A DNA stretch of 64,000 nt, taken from assembly GCA_039105265.1 (NCBI GenBank), contig JAPFFF010000006.1, forward strand, positions 3,348,001 through 3,412,000, given 5' to 3'. This document shows, piece after piece, positions 39,970 to 50,204 of the stretch. The notes under the pieces were generated by a model that did no database searches, was not told the DNA's origin, and saw only the letters and a program-made list of their open reading frames with translations. How positions within the stretch are numbered: position 1 is the first letter of the stretch; each line of letters opens with the position of its first letter. The position numbers and the translations under genes are program-made. This stretch comes from Tritrichomonas musculus (Eukaryota; Parabasalia; Tritrichomonadida; Tritrichomonadidae).

Positions 39970-40145
39970 CAGGGATGGTTATCGATAAAAGAATTTTTTA
40001 TCAATAAAACCTCGGATAAAAATCGACTTTTTGTTGGGAAATTTTTTGAAATTTTAACGATTTAATGCAAAAAGTTGTTATTTTACATCGATCATTTATT
40101 GGAGGTTTTTTTGATAAAAATTTCTTTTATCGATAACCATCCCTG
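39970..40145. mobile_element. hAT-type MITE, 176 bp
   Basis: Starts CAGGGATGGTTATCGATAAA and ends with its reverse complement; the first 24 bases of the two ends match exactly and similarity continues for ~45 bp. Flanks are ATTTAAAG (39962-39969) and AGTTAAAG (40146-40153), an 8-bp target duplication with one change. An 8-bp duplication and a CAGGGATG end are hallmarks of the hAT superfamily (compare maize Ac). Non-coding, so it would have moved with another element's transposase. Confidence 0.88.
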
Positions 40146-40186
40146 AGTTAAAGCAATTATTAATTGTTAAAACCTTGAGTTTTCAT

Positions 40187-40616
40187 CTAGGCTTTAAATA
40201 GTTGGACATTTTGATGCCAAAATGTCCAGATCAATTAATATTTTAAAGTACACGTGTCCAGTTTGTGGACATATGTCCACTTTCTCAAAATAAAAAAATT
40301 TTAAAATTTTTCTGAGCTATGTCGATCAAAATCGATATTGATATTGAAAACTAAAAAAAAAAAAAAAAAAAAAAAGCAATTATTTGACCTTGTTTGATCG
40401 ACATAGCTCAAATTTTTTAGATCACATTTCATTCATTGAGAAATTTGAAATGTCCATTAGAATGTCCACCATAGAAAAAGTTGATGTAATTGAGAAGAAT
40501 CCGTTATTTCAAAAAATCTAAAATGTCCTAATCAATCAAGATGCCATTTTATTATCACAGAAAAAGTTAAGCTGTCGAAAAAAGTGGCATGTCCACTATG
40601 ACCATTTAAAGCCTAG
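40187..40616. mobile_element. Second MITE, 430 bp, with perfect 8-bp target duplication
   Basis: The ends are CTAGGCTTTAAAT and its inverse, then GGACAT near each end. GTTTTCAT stands exactly on both sides (40179-40186 and 40617-40624). Inside, GGACAT/ATGTCC motifs occur many times, and a longer inner inverted repeat (GAGCTATGTCGATCAAA near 40315, reversed near 40395) surrounds an A tract of about 22. The 8-bp duplication points to a hAT-like mover. The identical duplication indicates a recent insertion. Confidence 0.88.
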
Positions 40617-40624
40617 GTTTTCAT

Positions 40625-40863
40625 TAAATAAAAAACTGAGAAACCTTGAGTTTTTATTTTCAAATTACCTTGAAAAACATTTTTTTAATCCTTAATTGAA
40701 TTTTGAGTAGTTTACAATAGATTCAAAAAGAAAAAAAAAAAAACATCTCTCTGTCTTTTTTACAGTTCAATATGCTCGTAAAAATAGTAAAAAAAAAAAA
40801 AAAGCATTTGTTAACAATTTGTGTAAGACTTATCATTAGAAATACCGAGAATTTATAGAATAT
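40625..40863. other. Right end of the spacer, no gene seen
   Basis: A+T-rich, with two short A tracts (near 40731 and 40789). Confidence 0.5.
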
Positions 40864-43359
40864 TTATAATTTCAGAGTTACCGAAAAGTCTAGCAAAGTC
40901 AAGTAGATTTAAATAAAAAATAAAATATAAAGAATACCATTATGAATATGAAAGAAAAAAAAAGTTATTAGAATGATTTTAACATTTCGATCAATCCTGT
41001 CACATTTGATTAAAGTCTTAACAATTTCATAGTTGATCTTTTTAATAGCATAATGAATCGGCGTCATTCCTAAGTCATCAACAACGTTAACATCTGTTTT
41101 TTTATTATTTATTAAAAAATCGACAATTTCTAGAAAATTATTTTTTGCTGCGATATGAAGAGTTGTCGTTCCATCCGACAATCTAACATTTGGATCCAAT
41201 CTCTCCTGCTTCATTAATATTCTTGCCAAATCGGTATTGTTTCCCATTGCGATAGCATGTATCAAATAAGAGCCATCTTTATCAGGAACATTTAAATGTA
41301 ATTCTTCATATTCAATTGCAACGATGAAACTTCCCAAATATTGGTGCCAAAGTGCTTCGAAAAAGCAAATTTTGTGCTCAATGTCGACTTCATTGAAATG
41401 GAATTCATTCTTATACTTATCAATAATTAGCCTAACAATGTCATAGTTGCCTTCACCAATGGCATAGCGAAAGGCTGTCTTTTCTCTGAAATCGAGAATG
41501 TTGATGTCTGCATCTTTGTGTTTGAGAAGGGCGATGAAAGTGTCACAGTCTCCGCTTTTGGCGGCTCCGTGAAGCGGCGTGTCTTTGAATTTGTCTGAGA
41601 GCGACCACTCGATGTCTTTGTGCGACAGGAAGAGATCGATCGCATCAATCGATCGATTCGTGGCTGCGTAAAAAAGCGGCGTCAGGTTTAGGTGGTCATA
41701 TATGTTGACATTCACTCCGCGCGAAATGCAGTACAGGAGAATCAAGATGTTGTTCGCTGACGCCGCGCGATGAATGATGGTTCCCGTCTGCAAGTAGCTC
41801 TCTTCAAAATTAATTTCTATAACTGATAAAAGCCATTCAAAAAGATCTAAACGGTAACTCTCAGCAACGAGTGAAATGGATCCTGTGTCAAATGTGAATC
41901 CGAGTTTATGAAGTTGCTTGATGATTGGATGCGAGCCTCCAACAACTGCGAAGTGCATCACACTCAGACCGATGTCGTCAACTTCGTTCGGATCTGCTCC
42001 GTTCTCGAGCAGGAAGTTGAAGCATTTCTCTGAGCCGTAATACGCAGCGAGCTGCAGCAGAGTGCAGCGAAATGCCAGCTGGCGATACCTGAAGAAGACG
42101 TTCTCTTTCACGCGCATGTTGTAGTCAATGAAGATGTCGCCCCCTTCTTTCATCATCTCGCGAATCGCGTCGTTGTCGCCACTCGCAATTTTCGCGTCCA
42201 TTTCTTTCTCCCTCTTCCGCTTCTCGATGAAAAAGTTCACATCGTCATGGCGGACTGCGAACTGCGGCGTGCCAGCGCGAAAGCCGCAGTTCTCGACGAC
42301 TTCGCGGTGCCCTTCCCAGCCGTTCTTGTCGTTGCTCTCAAACCTCATGAAGAAGTCGCTGAATGAGTAAGGAAGGCGAGAGTGGCGATGCTTGTTCTTC
42401 ATCGACTCGTAGAGATCGTCGTACAGCTTGCGGCTCCGCCTCTTCAGTTGCGGCGCAAAGAACGCAAAAACCGTCATCTGGTCGATGTCGAACGCAGGCG
42501 AGTTCTTGAAGAAATCCAAAATGTGAATGTAATAGCGATCTTCGTTGAAAAAATCAAAGCTTTTGTAGATCGCAAAAAGCCGCCACGGCTGCTTCGCAAC
42601 CGACTGGTTGATGACAAAGACTCGCGATCGGAACTCTTTCAAAATCACGTCCGACTTCATGATGAAATCGTCGTAGAATGCCTCAAATTCATCGTCCGCT
42701 TCGCCCTTCTTTTCATCATCCTTGTCATCGTTCTCGAGTTTGATCATCGTGAAAATCTGGCTCTCGTCGTGATTCAGCCTCGCCTGCGACGTGCCCTCGC
42801 TTATGATGATCGAGCGGCGCCTCGACGTTATCGACTCGTTCGTTTCTTTGTCGTTCACCCCTTTCTTCGTCATAAATGCAGAGATTTTGTTGTCGTTCGC
42901 AAGTAAATACCGAAACGTGAAGATGCTGCGGTCGACGCTCTCTCTGCTTTGGAAGCCGAGTTTGACTGAGCTTTGAACTCGAGTCCCGTTTTGAATCGTT
43001 TGATCTAGAACGTAAAGTAAAAACGCATACTGGCCCACATAAAACTCCCGATATTTGCAACATACAAAAATATTGTCTATCAGTCTCCGGAGTAATTCAA
43101 AATCTCTCATAAAAATCGATTTGATTAGTGTATCACTGATATATTCAACGTTCGAAATGTCAAGCGCCATCAGGATATCTTGTAAATTCGCTATTTGAAG
43201 TGCACGCTCAAGACCTTTCGGTGTTAAATATTCAAGAAGTTTCTCACTCGTAAAAAAATCAAAACTCATTCTAAAATTATTTTTATATTTCAGATAATGA
43301 ATTCAATAAGTTCATTCAAATTTTAAAAAAGGTGGATGCAATTCTATGAGTTTTCATAA
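40864..43359 (-). repeat. Right arm of the 2.5-kb ankyrin inverted duplication
   Basis: Reverse copy of 34896-37392. Identity is lost sharply at both ends. Confidence 0.92.
40909..43269 (-). CDS. Ankyrin-repeat protein, copy B
   Basis: 786 aa, same length and layout as copy A. Scattered single changes separate them (for example Met/Thr, Val/Ile, Gln/His), but about twenty of some thirty differences fall within ~53 residues (about 632-684): copy B reads IEHKICFFEALWHQYLGSF and YEELHLNVPDKDGSYL where copy A has NEHKIVVFDALFTNYLSAF and CEIIDLNVPRNDGYYL. Sequence on both sides is nearly identical. The same C-terminal loss of the last ankyrin repeat is present, so that change predates the duplication. 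An Inr-like TCATTA lies upstream at 43295-43300 (minus strand). Confidence 0.88.
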   Translation of the reverse strand: MSFDFFTSEKLLEYLTPKGLERALQIANLQDILMALDISNVEYISDTLIKSIFMRDFELLRRLIDNIFVCCKYREFYVGQYAFLLYVLDQTIQNGTRVQSSVKLGFQSRESVDRSIFTFRYLLANDNKISAFMTKKGVNDKETNESITSRRRSIIISEGTSQARLNHDESQIFTMIKLENDDKDDEKKGEADDEFEAFYDDFIMKSDVILKEFRSRVFVINQSVAKQPWRLFAIYKSFDFFNEDRYYIHILDFFKNSPAFDIDQMTVFAFFAPQLKRRSRKLYDDLYESMKNKHRHSRLPYSFSDFFMRFESNDKNGWEGHREVVENCGFRAGTPQFAVRHDDVNFFIEKRKREKEMDAKIASGDNDAIREMMKEGGDIFIDYNMRVKENVFFRYRQLAFRCTLLQLAAYYGSEKCFNFLLENGADPNEVDDIGLSVMHFAVVGGSHPIIKQLHKLGFTFDTGSISLVAESYRLDLFEWLLSVIEINFEESYLQTGTIIHRAASANNILILLYCISRGVNVNIYDHLNLTPLFYAATNRSIDAIDLFLSHKDIEWSLSDKFKDTPLHGAAKSGDCDTFIALLKHKDADINILDFREKTAFRYAIGEGNYDIVRLIIDKYKNEFHFNEVDIEHKICFFEALWHQYLGSFIVAIEYEELHLNVPDKDGSYLIHAIAMGNNTDLARILMKQERLDPNVRLSDGTTTLHIAAKNNFLEIVDFLINNKKTDVNVVDDLGMTPIHYAIKKINYEIVKTLIKCDRIDRNVKIILITFFFFHIHNGILYILFFI

Positions 43360-43820
43360 AATAATCATTCAGATTTCCTTTTTTCTATTTATTCTCTCGT
43401 AATGTACACTATAAGTAGTAGTTCATTAAAAAAATAAGATTATGTATTTTTTGATCTCTTTTTTAACTCATAATTAACTTAATTATCATCAGATATAAGC
43501 CTACTATATAATACTTAAGTATACCATATGAATATAGATGTAAGGGAGCAAAGTCAAAAGGTTAAATTATCAATAAAAAAAAAAAAAGAATTCTGAATTC
43601 AAAATTTGAGGTATATTGTATAAAAGGTTCATTGAATTTTTGAAAAAATTATTTTATTATTATCTCAATTCAATATTTCAATTTGAATATAATAATTGAA
43701 AACATTGAATAAATATAAAAAATATAATTTTATAAAAAGTTAAAGATAATAAAAATTGAGAAAGATAAAAATAATAAAAAATTTTTTTTGGAATTCGTAA
43801 TGAGAGGCCGTATTATCATA
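43360..43820. other. Intergenic, no gene seen
   Basis: A+T-rich divergent spacer between ankyrin copy B and the metacaspase-like gene. Confidence 0.5.
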
Positions 43821-43826
43821 TCATTT
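43821..43826 (+). promoter_or_regulatory. Inr-like motif TCATTT
   Basis: TCATTT lies 14-19 bp upstream of the metacaspase-like ATG and matches TCAYTW. Confidence 0.5.
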
Positions 43827-43839
43827 TTAATTAAATCTA

Positions 43840-44691
43840 ATGGAAGATCGTTCAACATTTGTCGACAAACCAGACAAAGATCAAAAACACCCACACTTTG
43901 AGCATCGTACAGCTAAGATGTACAAGAAAAACAATGAATTCTCTGAAAAGAAATTCCAACGTGTTAGACATGTTTCAAACAAGAAAGATCTTGTTAGTTC
44001 ATTAAAAAGAATTGCCAAATGCTTAAACACTACAAACATATCAGAAGTTCCAACCGAAGGACTTCAAAAAGTTTGCCTTCTTTTGATCAACAATTATGAA
44101 CATGATAAGCATGATCCAAAAGTCGGACCATTGAACGATGCATATCTCTTTGGTCTTCATCATCATCGTCTTGGCTTCAAAGTATTCTTCCTTCGTAACT
44201 GCGGTTGCCAACAATTCACACAATTCTTTGAATTGTTCTTAAAGTACACATTACAACAGTTAACCGTTTTCTACTCCGGAAGAGATTCAATTATTAATGG
44301 CAGCCACGGAATTGAATTCGAAGATAACACAATCTCCAGCACAGAACTCGGAAAAATAGTCGCTGATAACTACAATGGACGCTGCAAGGCTCTCTTGGTC
44401 TCTGACTGTACAGCAGGAGGATCAGTTTTCGATATCTCATCTGTTCCAAACAACTCAGATTTGATTTTACTTTCCGTCAACAAGTCAACTGACCCAGACT
44501 CAAAAGAAGGAAGAAGGTCTCATGGCATTTTCACATATTACCTCTGCAAAGTTTTCAACGAATGTCCAAACATCACACCAAATAGACTTTGTGAGAGGAT
44601 GAACGCTTACATTGAACGTTTCAACACATCATTCAATTGCCAAGTCACAAAACCAGGAGAAGAAGATCAACCAATCTACAGCACAGAATAA
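43840..44691 (+). CDS. Metacaspase-like protein without catalytic residues (pseudo-enzyme)
   Basis: 283 aa, an intact gene aligning with the metacaspase at 12044 over most of its length: VCLLLINNYEHDKHDPKVGPLNDA, QLTVFYSGRDS, ALLVSDCTAGGSVFD, GIFTYYLCKVFNECPNITPNRL. The catalytic His of YTGHGG is Arg148 in YSGRDS, and the catalytic Cys of DCCHSG is Thr191 in DCTAGG. The fold-defining parts remain, so it is a pseudo-peptidase, perhaps a regulator or decoy for active metacaspases, as c-FLIP is for caspases (analogy only). The basic N-terminal ~50 residues replace the MGQACS membrane-anchor start. Codon use is regular and the frame is open, so it is expressed rather than decaying (inference). 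Confidence 0.88.
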   Translation: MEDRSTFVDKPDKDQKHPHFEHRTAKMYKKNNEFSEKKFQRVRHVSNKKDLVSSLKRIAKCLNTTNISEVPTEGLQKVCLLLINNYEHDKHDPKVGPLNDAYLFGLHHHRLGFKVFFLRNCGCQQFTQFFELFLKYTLQQLTVFYSGRDSIINGSHGIEFEDNTISSTELGKIVADNYNGRCKALLVSDCTAGGSVFDISSVPNNSDLILLSVNKSTDPDSKEGRRSHGIFTYYLCKVFNECPNITPNRLCERMNAYIERFNTSFNCQVTKPGEEDQPIYSTE

Positions 44692-45081
44692 ATTATCTAT
44701 CTTACTCATGAATACATTTAACTTAAATAAAAGTTAAATTTTAAAAAATAATATCTTATCTTTAACAATTTTTTTTTATTTATTGGTTTCTTGATTTTAA
44801 TTTGTATCATTTATTTTTGAGATATAATGATTTAATTATCGGTTAATATTAAACTATAAATTTGATATTTATCAATAAGTGCAATTACATGGCTCAAACG
44901 TGTAGTCCCTTTTTTATTAAAACTTATTATCAATAAAACCTAAAAAAAAAAGAATTATTTTGAGCAAATCATATGGTATCTGACATATACTCTTATTATA
45001 TTACAAAATTATTTTAACAAATATAAGTTTTTGAAACGGACTAAAACTTACATTTCATATCTGATAATTGAAAAATTGTTT

Positions 45082-45117
<36 letters not shown>

Positions 45118-45569
45118 CATTTTTAACGGTGATGAATGCTTTTTTAATACCTGGCAGTGAGAAATTACTTAAAAAGATTTAGAATATTGATTGAAATAAA
45201 AAAATTGAAATTTAACGATACTCATTCAATTACTTTATTCAATTTTTGTTCGTAGACGATATCAATTTAAAATCCGCAAAATTATTATTGCGTGATAATA
45301 AAATATTTGTAATAAATATATGATCTTTATGTGTACAACCAAAAAAATGATTAGCAAAACTGTAGTATTATATATAAATAGAGAAATATATTATTAAAAA
45401 AAAAAAAATTGAATGAAAATTTGATGTTATACAACAAATTCAATGCATAGCCGATTTTTGAATATAAAAATCATTGAAAATGCGATTATCAGATAATCAA
45501 ATTTCAATATGTATTTAAAATGCAATAGAAAATAAAAATTTTCATTGATTGTTTTATTTTTTATTTAGA
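44692..45569. other. Intergenic, no gene seen
   Basis: A+T-rich, with a run of about 34 A at 45083-45116 and another near 45398-45409. Confidence 0.55.
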
Positions 45570-46556
45570 ATGAGCAGCAAAATAATTGCTTTTGTGAATA
45601 ATGCATCAGGAGGAGGGCTTGGAGAAAAAGTTAAAGAAAAAATCGCAGATATAAAAGATTTATATATTGTTAACCTTCCGAATGATCCTTATTCATGGAA
45701 AAGCTTGGATAAAAAAACGCTATTCGACTTTAATACTAAAATTATTGTATGTGGAGGAGATGGTACCATAAATTGGGTTGTTTCAATGTTGATGGAATAT
45801 TACGAAAGCAACAAAATCAATTCTCGTCCACCAATAGCAGTCCTCCCGCTAGGTACTGGTAATGATTTGAGTAATATGTTAGGGTGGGGTGACTCATTTG
45901 ATTCTATTAATTTATTTTTCTTCCAGAGCAGGTTCAATAGCATAATTGAAGGAAATCATACCATAAAAAATTTAGATGTTTGGAGAGTAACGATTTATGA
46001 AGGAGAAGATAAAAAAACGGAAAAAACAATGTTAAATTATTTTTCAATAGGTGTTGATGCTAACATTGCAAAGAATTTTTCAGATGCTAGAGAAAAAATG
46101 CCTAGTTTATTTGTAAGTCATATAGCAAGTAAAATGATGTATGTTCCAATAAGTTTGGCAACAAATGATGGAAACCTTTTAAAAGATTTTTTGGAGGGTC
46201 ATTATATTGACCAAGACGATCAACAGATTAATTTTGTTTTTGATGAGTCCTCGAAAACCTTTGTATGCCAAGCAATAACCAAAATTTATGGTGGTGCGGA
46301 TCTTTGGAGATCAAATAATCGAGCAGTTGACGATGGTTTATTTGAAGTTATACAGACGGGAGGCGTATTTCACTTAGGTCTACATCATATTGGAATAAAA
46401 GCTTCTGATAACATAGACAATGCGAAAACAGCATTTTTAAAAGCAAAAAAAAGCGTCTTTTACCAAATTGATGGAGAACCATTTGTTTCTGATGGCCCTG
46501 CTAGATTTTTGATTGAAAAAATAGGCTCTTATCCAATGATGTTTGCAAAAAATTAA
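45570..46556 (+). CDS. Diacylglycerol-kinase-like lipid kinase
   Basis: 328 aa. The DAGK catalytic domain is clear: IIAFVNNASGGGLGEKV at the start, ATP-loop IIVCGGDGTINWVVSML (~60-75), and AVLPLGTGNDLSNMLGWG (~100). The accessory domain follows (NYFSIGVDANIAKNF, then ITKIYGGADLWRSNNRAVDDGLFEVI, and QIDGEPF), matching DGK family signatures. It phosphorylates diacylglycerol to phosphatidic acid, using ATP. C1 domains are absent, so this is a minimal form. The ATG at 45570 was chosen; the frame is open for seven codons upstream but only from a TTG. It is not near enough to PlsY to be linked, though both make phosphatidate precursors. Confidence 0.92.
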   Translation: MSSKIIAFVNNASGGGLGEKVKEKIADIKDLYIVNLPNDPYSWKSLDKKTLFDFNTKIIVCGGDGTINWVVSMLMEYYESNKINSRPPIAVLPLGTGNDLSNMLGWGDSFDSINLFFFQSRFNSIIEGNHTIKNLDVWRVTIYEGEDKKTEKTMLNYFSIGVDANIAKNFSDAREKMPSLFVSHIASKMMYVPISLATNDGNLLKDFLEGHYIDQDDQQINFVFDESSKTFVCQAITKIYGGADLWRSNNRAVDDGLFEVIQTGGVFHLGLHHIGIKASDNIDNAKTAFLKAKKSVFYQIDGEPFVSDGPARFLIEKIGSYPMMFAKN

Positions 46557-46857
46557 TAATTGCATATTAAAAAAACTTATGCACTCAAATTTAATGATAC
46601 ATTTTTTAATATTGTTTTTTATTAAGGATAGTCTATCAATCAATTTGATTGTTTATGTATAAAATAGTGCGTATTTGATTTCAATTCGTTTTTCTTTTTA
46701 ATTAATCTATAACATCAATAAAATTAACAGTTCAAAAATGTTCGTCTATTTGTATTTATGATAAAAATAAATAATAATATCATAATTCAAAATATATTTA
46801 TTATTAAAAAAAAGATACCAACACCAAACAAAATCATTTCGAAATTAAAAAGTAAAT
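46557..46857. other. Convergent spacer, no gene seen
   Basis: Short A+T-rich 3' regions of the lipid-kinase and protein-kinase genes. Confidence 0.5.
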
Positions 46858-47871
46858 TTACGTTGGTTCAGAAACAAGCGGTGCACTAAGAAATGTCTGT
46901 GAGCAGAACAAATTCATACATTTCGCTAATTGAGGAGAATTTTCATTACTTTTAGAATTATGAAAAATGACATTGGAGCACCCTTTAGAAAACCTTCTTA
47001 AACGATTAACTTGAGCTTGATTTGGTATAGGAAGTAATTTTTTGCCTCCATTAGCAAAAATGTTGACCTTAGGAGAATTGAATATTTCCATTTTGGATAA
47101 TTGGTAAATTGATATTCGTTCTTCTGGGCAAGGAGTTAGCATTTTTCGAACAACTTTTCCTATTAATCCTGTTAGTTTTTCTGGATAAAATCCATCTATG
47201 ATTTTTGTTTTAATCTCGTGTTCAGTTACGCCATCAAAAGGATAACTGTATGTGAACAGCCTATAAAATAAAACTCCTAGTGCCCAAACATCAGATTTAA
47301 ATGGATTAAATGATACTTTTTTACAAATTTCTGGTGAGTAATAATGTAATGAACCTCCAAACTGATGCATATTTTCGTCATGGCTAATAACTTGACTCAG
47401 ACCAAAATCAGTAACTTTAATTCTTCCGTTTCCGTCAATTAAAACATTTGATGTTTTAATATCCCTATGTGCAATATTTTGATCATAGCAATAATTCAAT
47501 GCTGAAACTATCTGAGAGCATATTTTTATTTGTGCTTCAAATGTCATTTCCTCCTCTTTTAATATTTTGTCTTCAAGAGTTCCACCACTGCAATATTCGA
47601 GGACAAGAAATAAATGGTCGTCTTCTTTGAAATAATCGTAAAGACGGATAACATTTGGATGATCAAGTTGAGTAAGGGATTTGATTTCTGCTTCGAAGGA
47701 AGATACGTTTCTGTTAGAGATTTTAGATTGGCAAATAACCTTAACTGCGAAATCACGATTGTACAAAACATTAGTTGCTTTGTAAACAATCGCAAATCCA
47801 CCTTGGCCAATAATTGAATTTAAAACATAATTTTTGATTTGATAGGGTAAAGATGGATAGGGATTAAACAT
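46858..47871 (-). CDS. Ser/Thr protein kinase, canonical
   Basis: 337 aa on the minus strand; ATG at 47871. All key motifs are present: GQGGFAIVYKA (Gly loop, ~20-30), FAVKVI (ATP Lys), EAEI helix-C Glu, LEYCSGGTL hinge, IAHRDIKTSNVLI (catalytic loop), VTDFGLSQV (metal-binding DFG), HYYSPEI (APE variant SPE) and SDVWALGVLFYRLF. The HRDIKTSN and GVLFYRLF style is that of CAMK/ULK/AGC-like soluble kinases rather than of TKL. A ~70-residue tail after ~265 is Ser/Asn-rich and unassigned. It is convergent with the lipid kinase. Substrate unknown. Confidence 0.93.
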   Translation of the reverse strand: MFNPYPSLPYQIKNYVLNSIIGQGGFAIVYKATNVLYNRDFAVKVICQSKISNRNVSSFEAEIKSLTQLDHPNVIRLYDYFKEDDHLFLVLEYCSGGTLEDKILKEEEMTFEAQIKICSQIVSALNYCYDQNIAHRDIKTSNVLIDGNGRIKVTDFGLSQVISHDENMHQFGGSLHYYSPEICKKVSFNPFKSDVWALGVLFYRLFTYSYPFDGVTEHEIKTKIIDGFYPEKLTGLIGKVVRKMLTPCPEERISIYQLSKMEIFNSPKVNIFANGGKKLLPIPNQAQVNRLRRFSKGCSNVIFHNSKSNENSPQLAKCMNLFCSQTFLSAPLVSEPT

Positions 47872-49874
47872 CAATTATTTGTAAGCCTTTTAATCAAATA
47901 TCCTTTCAATTTTCAAAATAAAAATGATTAATAAGATAAATGATTTATTAGGTTCAAATATTGAATAAATTATTTTATTTTGAATTTGCTCAAAAAAATA
48001 ATTCTATGAATATTTATTAAGCATATTTGAAAAAGTTTAATTATGCTTATTTCAAATAAAACAAATGAATAATATTTATATAGGTATTTATTTGTTAAAT
48101 TCTATTCTAAAATGCATTTTTATAATTAATTATTTATATTTATGTTATATTTATATATTTATTTTTAATAATTTAGTATTATTGAAGATATGTATCAAAT
48201 ATTTTTTAAAAAAAAATAACAATTTTTTTTTATGAGACCGATAATTATTTGATATAATAAAACTGGTAATTTTCCAAGTCCTTTAACTGGCATTAACATT
48301 AATTTAAAAGGATCAACTCAAATATATAGTTATAGTCTTTTCTGGGTCTAATTCAAAAAGTGAAGATCCTTCAGAAAAAATAATCAAATAAAAATAATAA
48401 AACAATAATCTTTTGTATTCCATAATTGAATACCCATTCAATTCCATAAAATTATATTTTTCAATACTCACACAAAAATGTAAAGTTCGTTAATTTAATT
48501 TATTTCATTCATTTATTTATTTTATTTAACATGTCAATAATATTAGATATACATATAGATAAAATGTTCGTTTGATAAAATAATTATTATTAATTAAAAA
48601 ATGTTTATTTTATATTTAGATATTAGTATTCAAAAATGTAATCTATTCAATTTTTTTATCGAAAAATTGAATAGAAAATGGTATGTGGGTTTTCCTCTAA
48701 CGTACTTTTTGCCGCCATTAAAGGCCAAAAATAGGTGAATAAAAATGGTAGGGGTTTCCATTGGTAGGGGGTTTTCCAGTAGACTATAATATTTTTTTTT
48801 TTTAGGATGAACTAGGATTTCAAACTTTTTGAATGCTTATTCAATTTTTTCCTTTCAATTTTTGATAAGTCTAATAAAAAAAATGATTTGTTTTATTGCA
48901 TTCTAATAATCCTTTTCTTTTCATGTTTTGGGAATATATAGGAAATATTCTGAATTTTATTTTTATGCAAAGACCATTTACAATTATGAAAAAAAAATTA
49001 TTAATAATATGCAATATTTGGATGACCATATTAAGCAATGTTTACTTAAAACAAATTCGAATAATAATAATATTATCATGTGTGAACAAAATATACCACA
49101 CTTGATATTAAATATTTTGCTTAAATAGAGTTTCATTCTCATTTTTTTAGGCTCAACAGCCAACAAAAACTTTTTATCTAGTGGAAGCTGAGAAGTGAAA
49201 ATTTCTGTATAGAAACTTCTGTATATTTCACGTAGGGATGTTCTATTCAATTTTAGTAATTTTGAATACATTTCTTAAAAAACGTGGTTGAATAAAGTAG
49301 ACTCGTGTAAAAATTAGGATGACCTCCTATGAAAGGTTTTATAAAAAGATTTAACTGTAAATATCTTTTTTTTCGATAATAAAATGTATTGATATATATG
49401 ATACTTGGCTTTATTTCTTGAGGAAAAATAAATGTATCTGATAATTTGAAAAAAAGTTGTTTTTTATAATTGTCTTTGTAATAACATCATAAAAAAGTGT
49501 AAAATCGTGACTGGTTGCTGTTTTGTAATGTTCAATAAAATAAAAACAAGCAAAAAGTTAAAATAATTTTTGTTTATAAAATTTTAAATAAACGTTCTTT
49601 TTATGATTGAATCATTCAAAAGTTATTATAAAAGATTTTGTTAATTGAAATTTGAGAGATAATCCCGATAAGAGTGAAAACTTTGGTAAACAAAAATATT
49701 TATCAATATAAATGTTTCTCTCAATATTTATCTATTACACTTGTTCATTATTTGATTTAATAATAATTTTTAATTTAATATTTAATTATATAAGCATTTA
49801 ACTTGTTTATATTGGAAACAAAAATTCTATGCTTTTTTTGAAAAAATGTAAAAAATAAAAATATATTTTTCTTC
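47872..49874. other. Gene-poor 2 kb with small repeats and fragments
   Basis: No intact gene. There is a hairpin (CTATTCAATTTTT at 48643-48655, reversed at 48662-48674), a G-rich stretch with three GGTA(G/T)G-GGTTTTCC-like words at about 48680-48780, and a short ATG-less protein-like piece (YFYAKTIYNYEKKIINNMQYL) near 48945-49128 of unknown origin. Confidence 0.5.
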
Positions 49875-50063
49875 ATGAAGAAAGGTGGAAAAGAATTTCG
49901 TTCATCAAATTATTATGATTTACTTGAACATGAAACAAGAAAATTGTCTGAATGTCAAATTTTTTTGTATATTTTCATTGATATTTTTAAGTTTATCTTG
50001 TTCGATTCGTACTTCCGTAAATTGATTGGAAACAACAAGAATATTGCTTTTTCATTCAATTAG
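49875..50063 (+). other. Short orphan frame, probably a fragment
   Basis: A 62-codon ATG frame (MKKGGKEFRSSNYYDLLEHE...). It has protein-like composition but no recognised domain and lies at the edge of the hAT-like remnant. It may be a broken gene piece; a real microprotein cannot be excluded. Confidence 0.3.
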
Positions 50064-50204
50064 AGCCTTTCTATTTAAAACAATTTGCTGATAATTAATT
50101 CTTTTATGATCTTAAAATTTGAATTGATTGAATGAATTATCAATTTTTTGTATGTGTTTTCACAAACCATATCCTAGATCATCCTTAATATAATTTTTTA
50201 TCGA

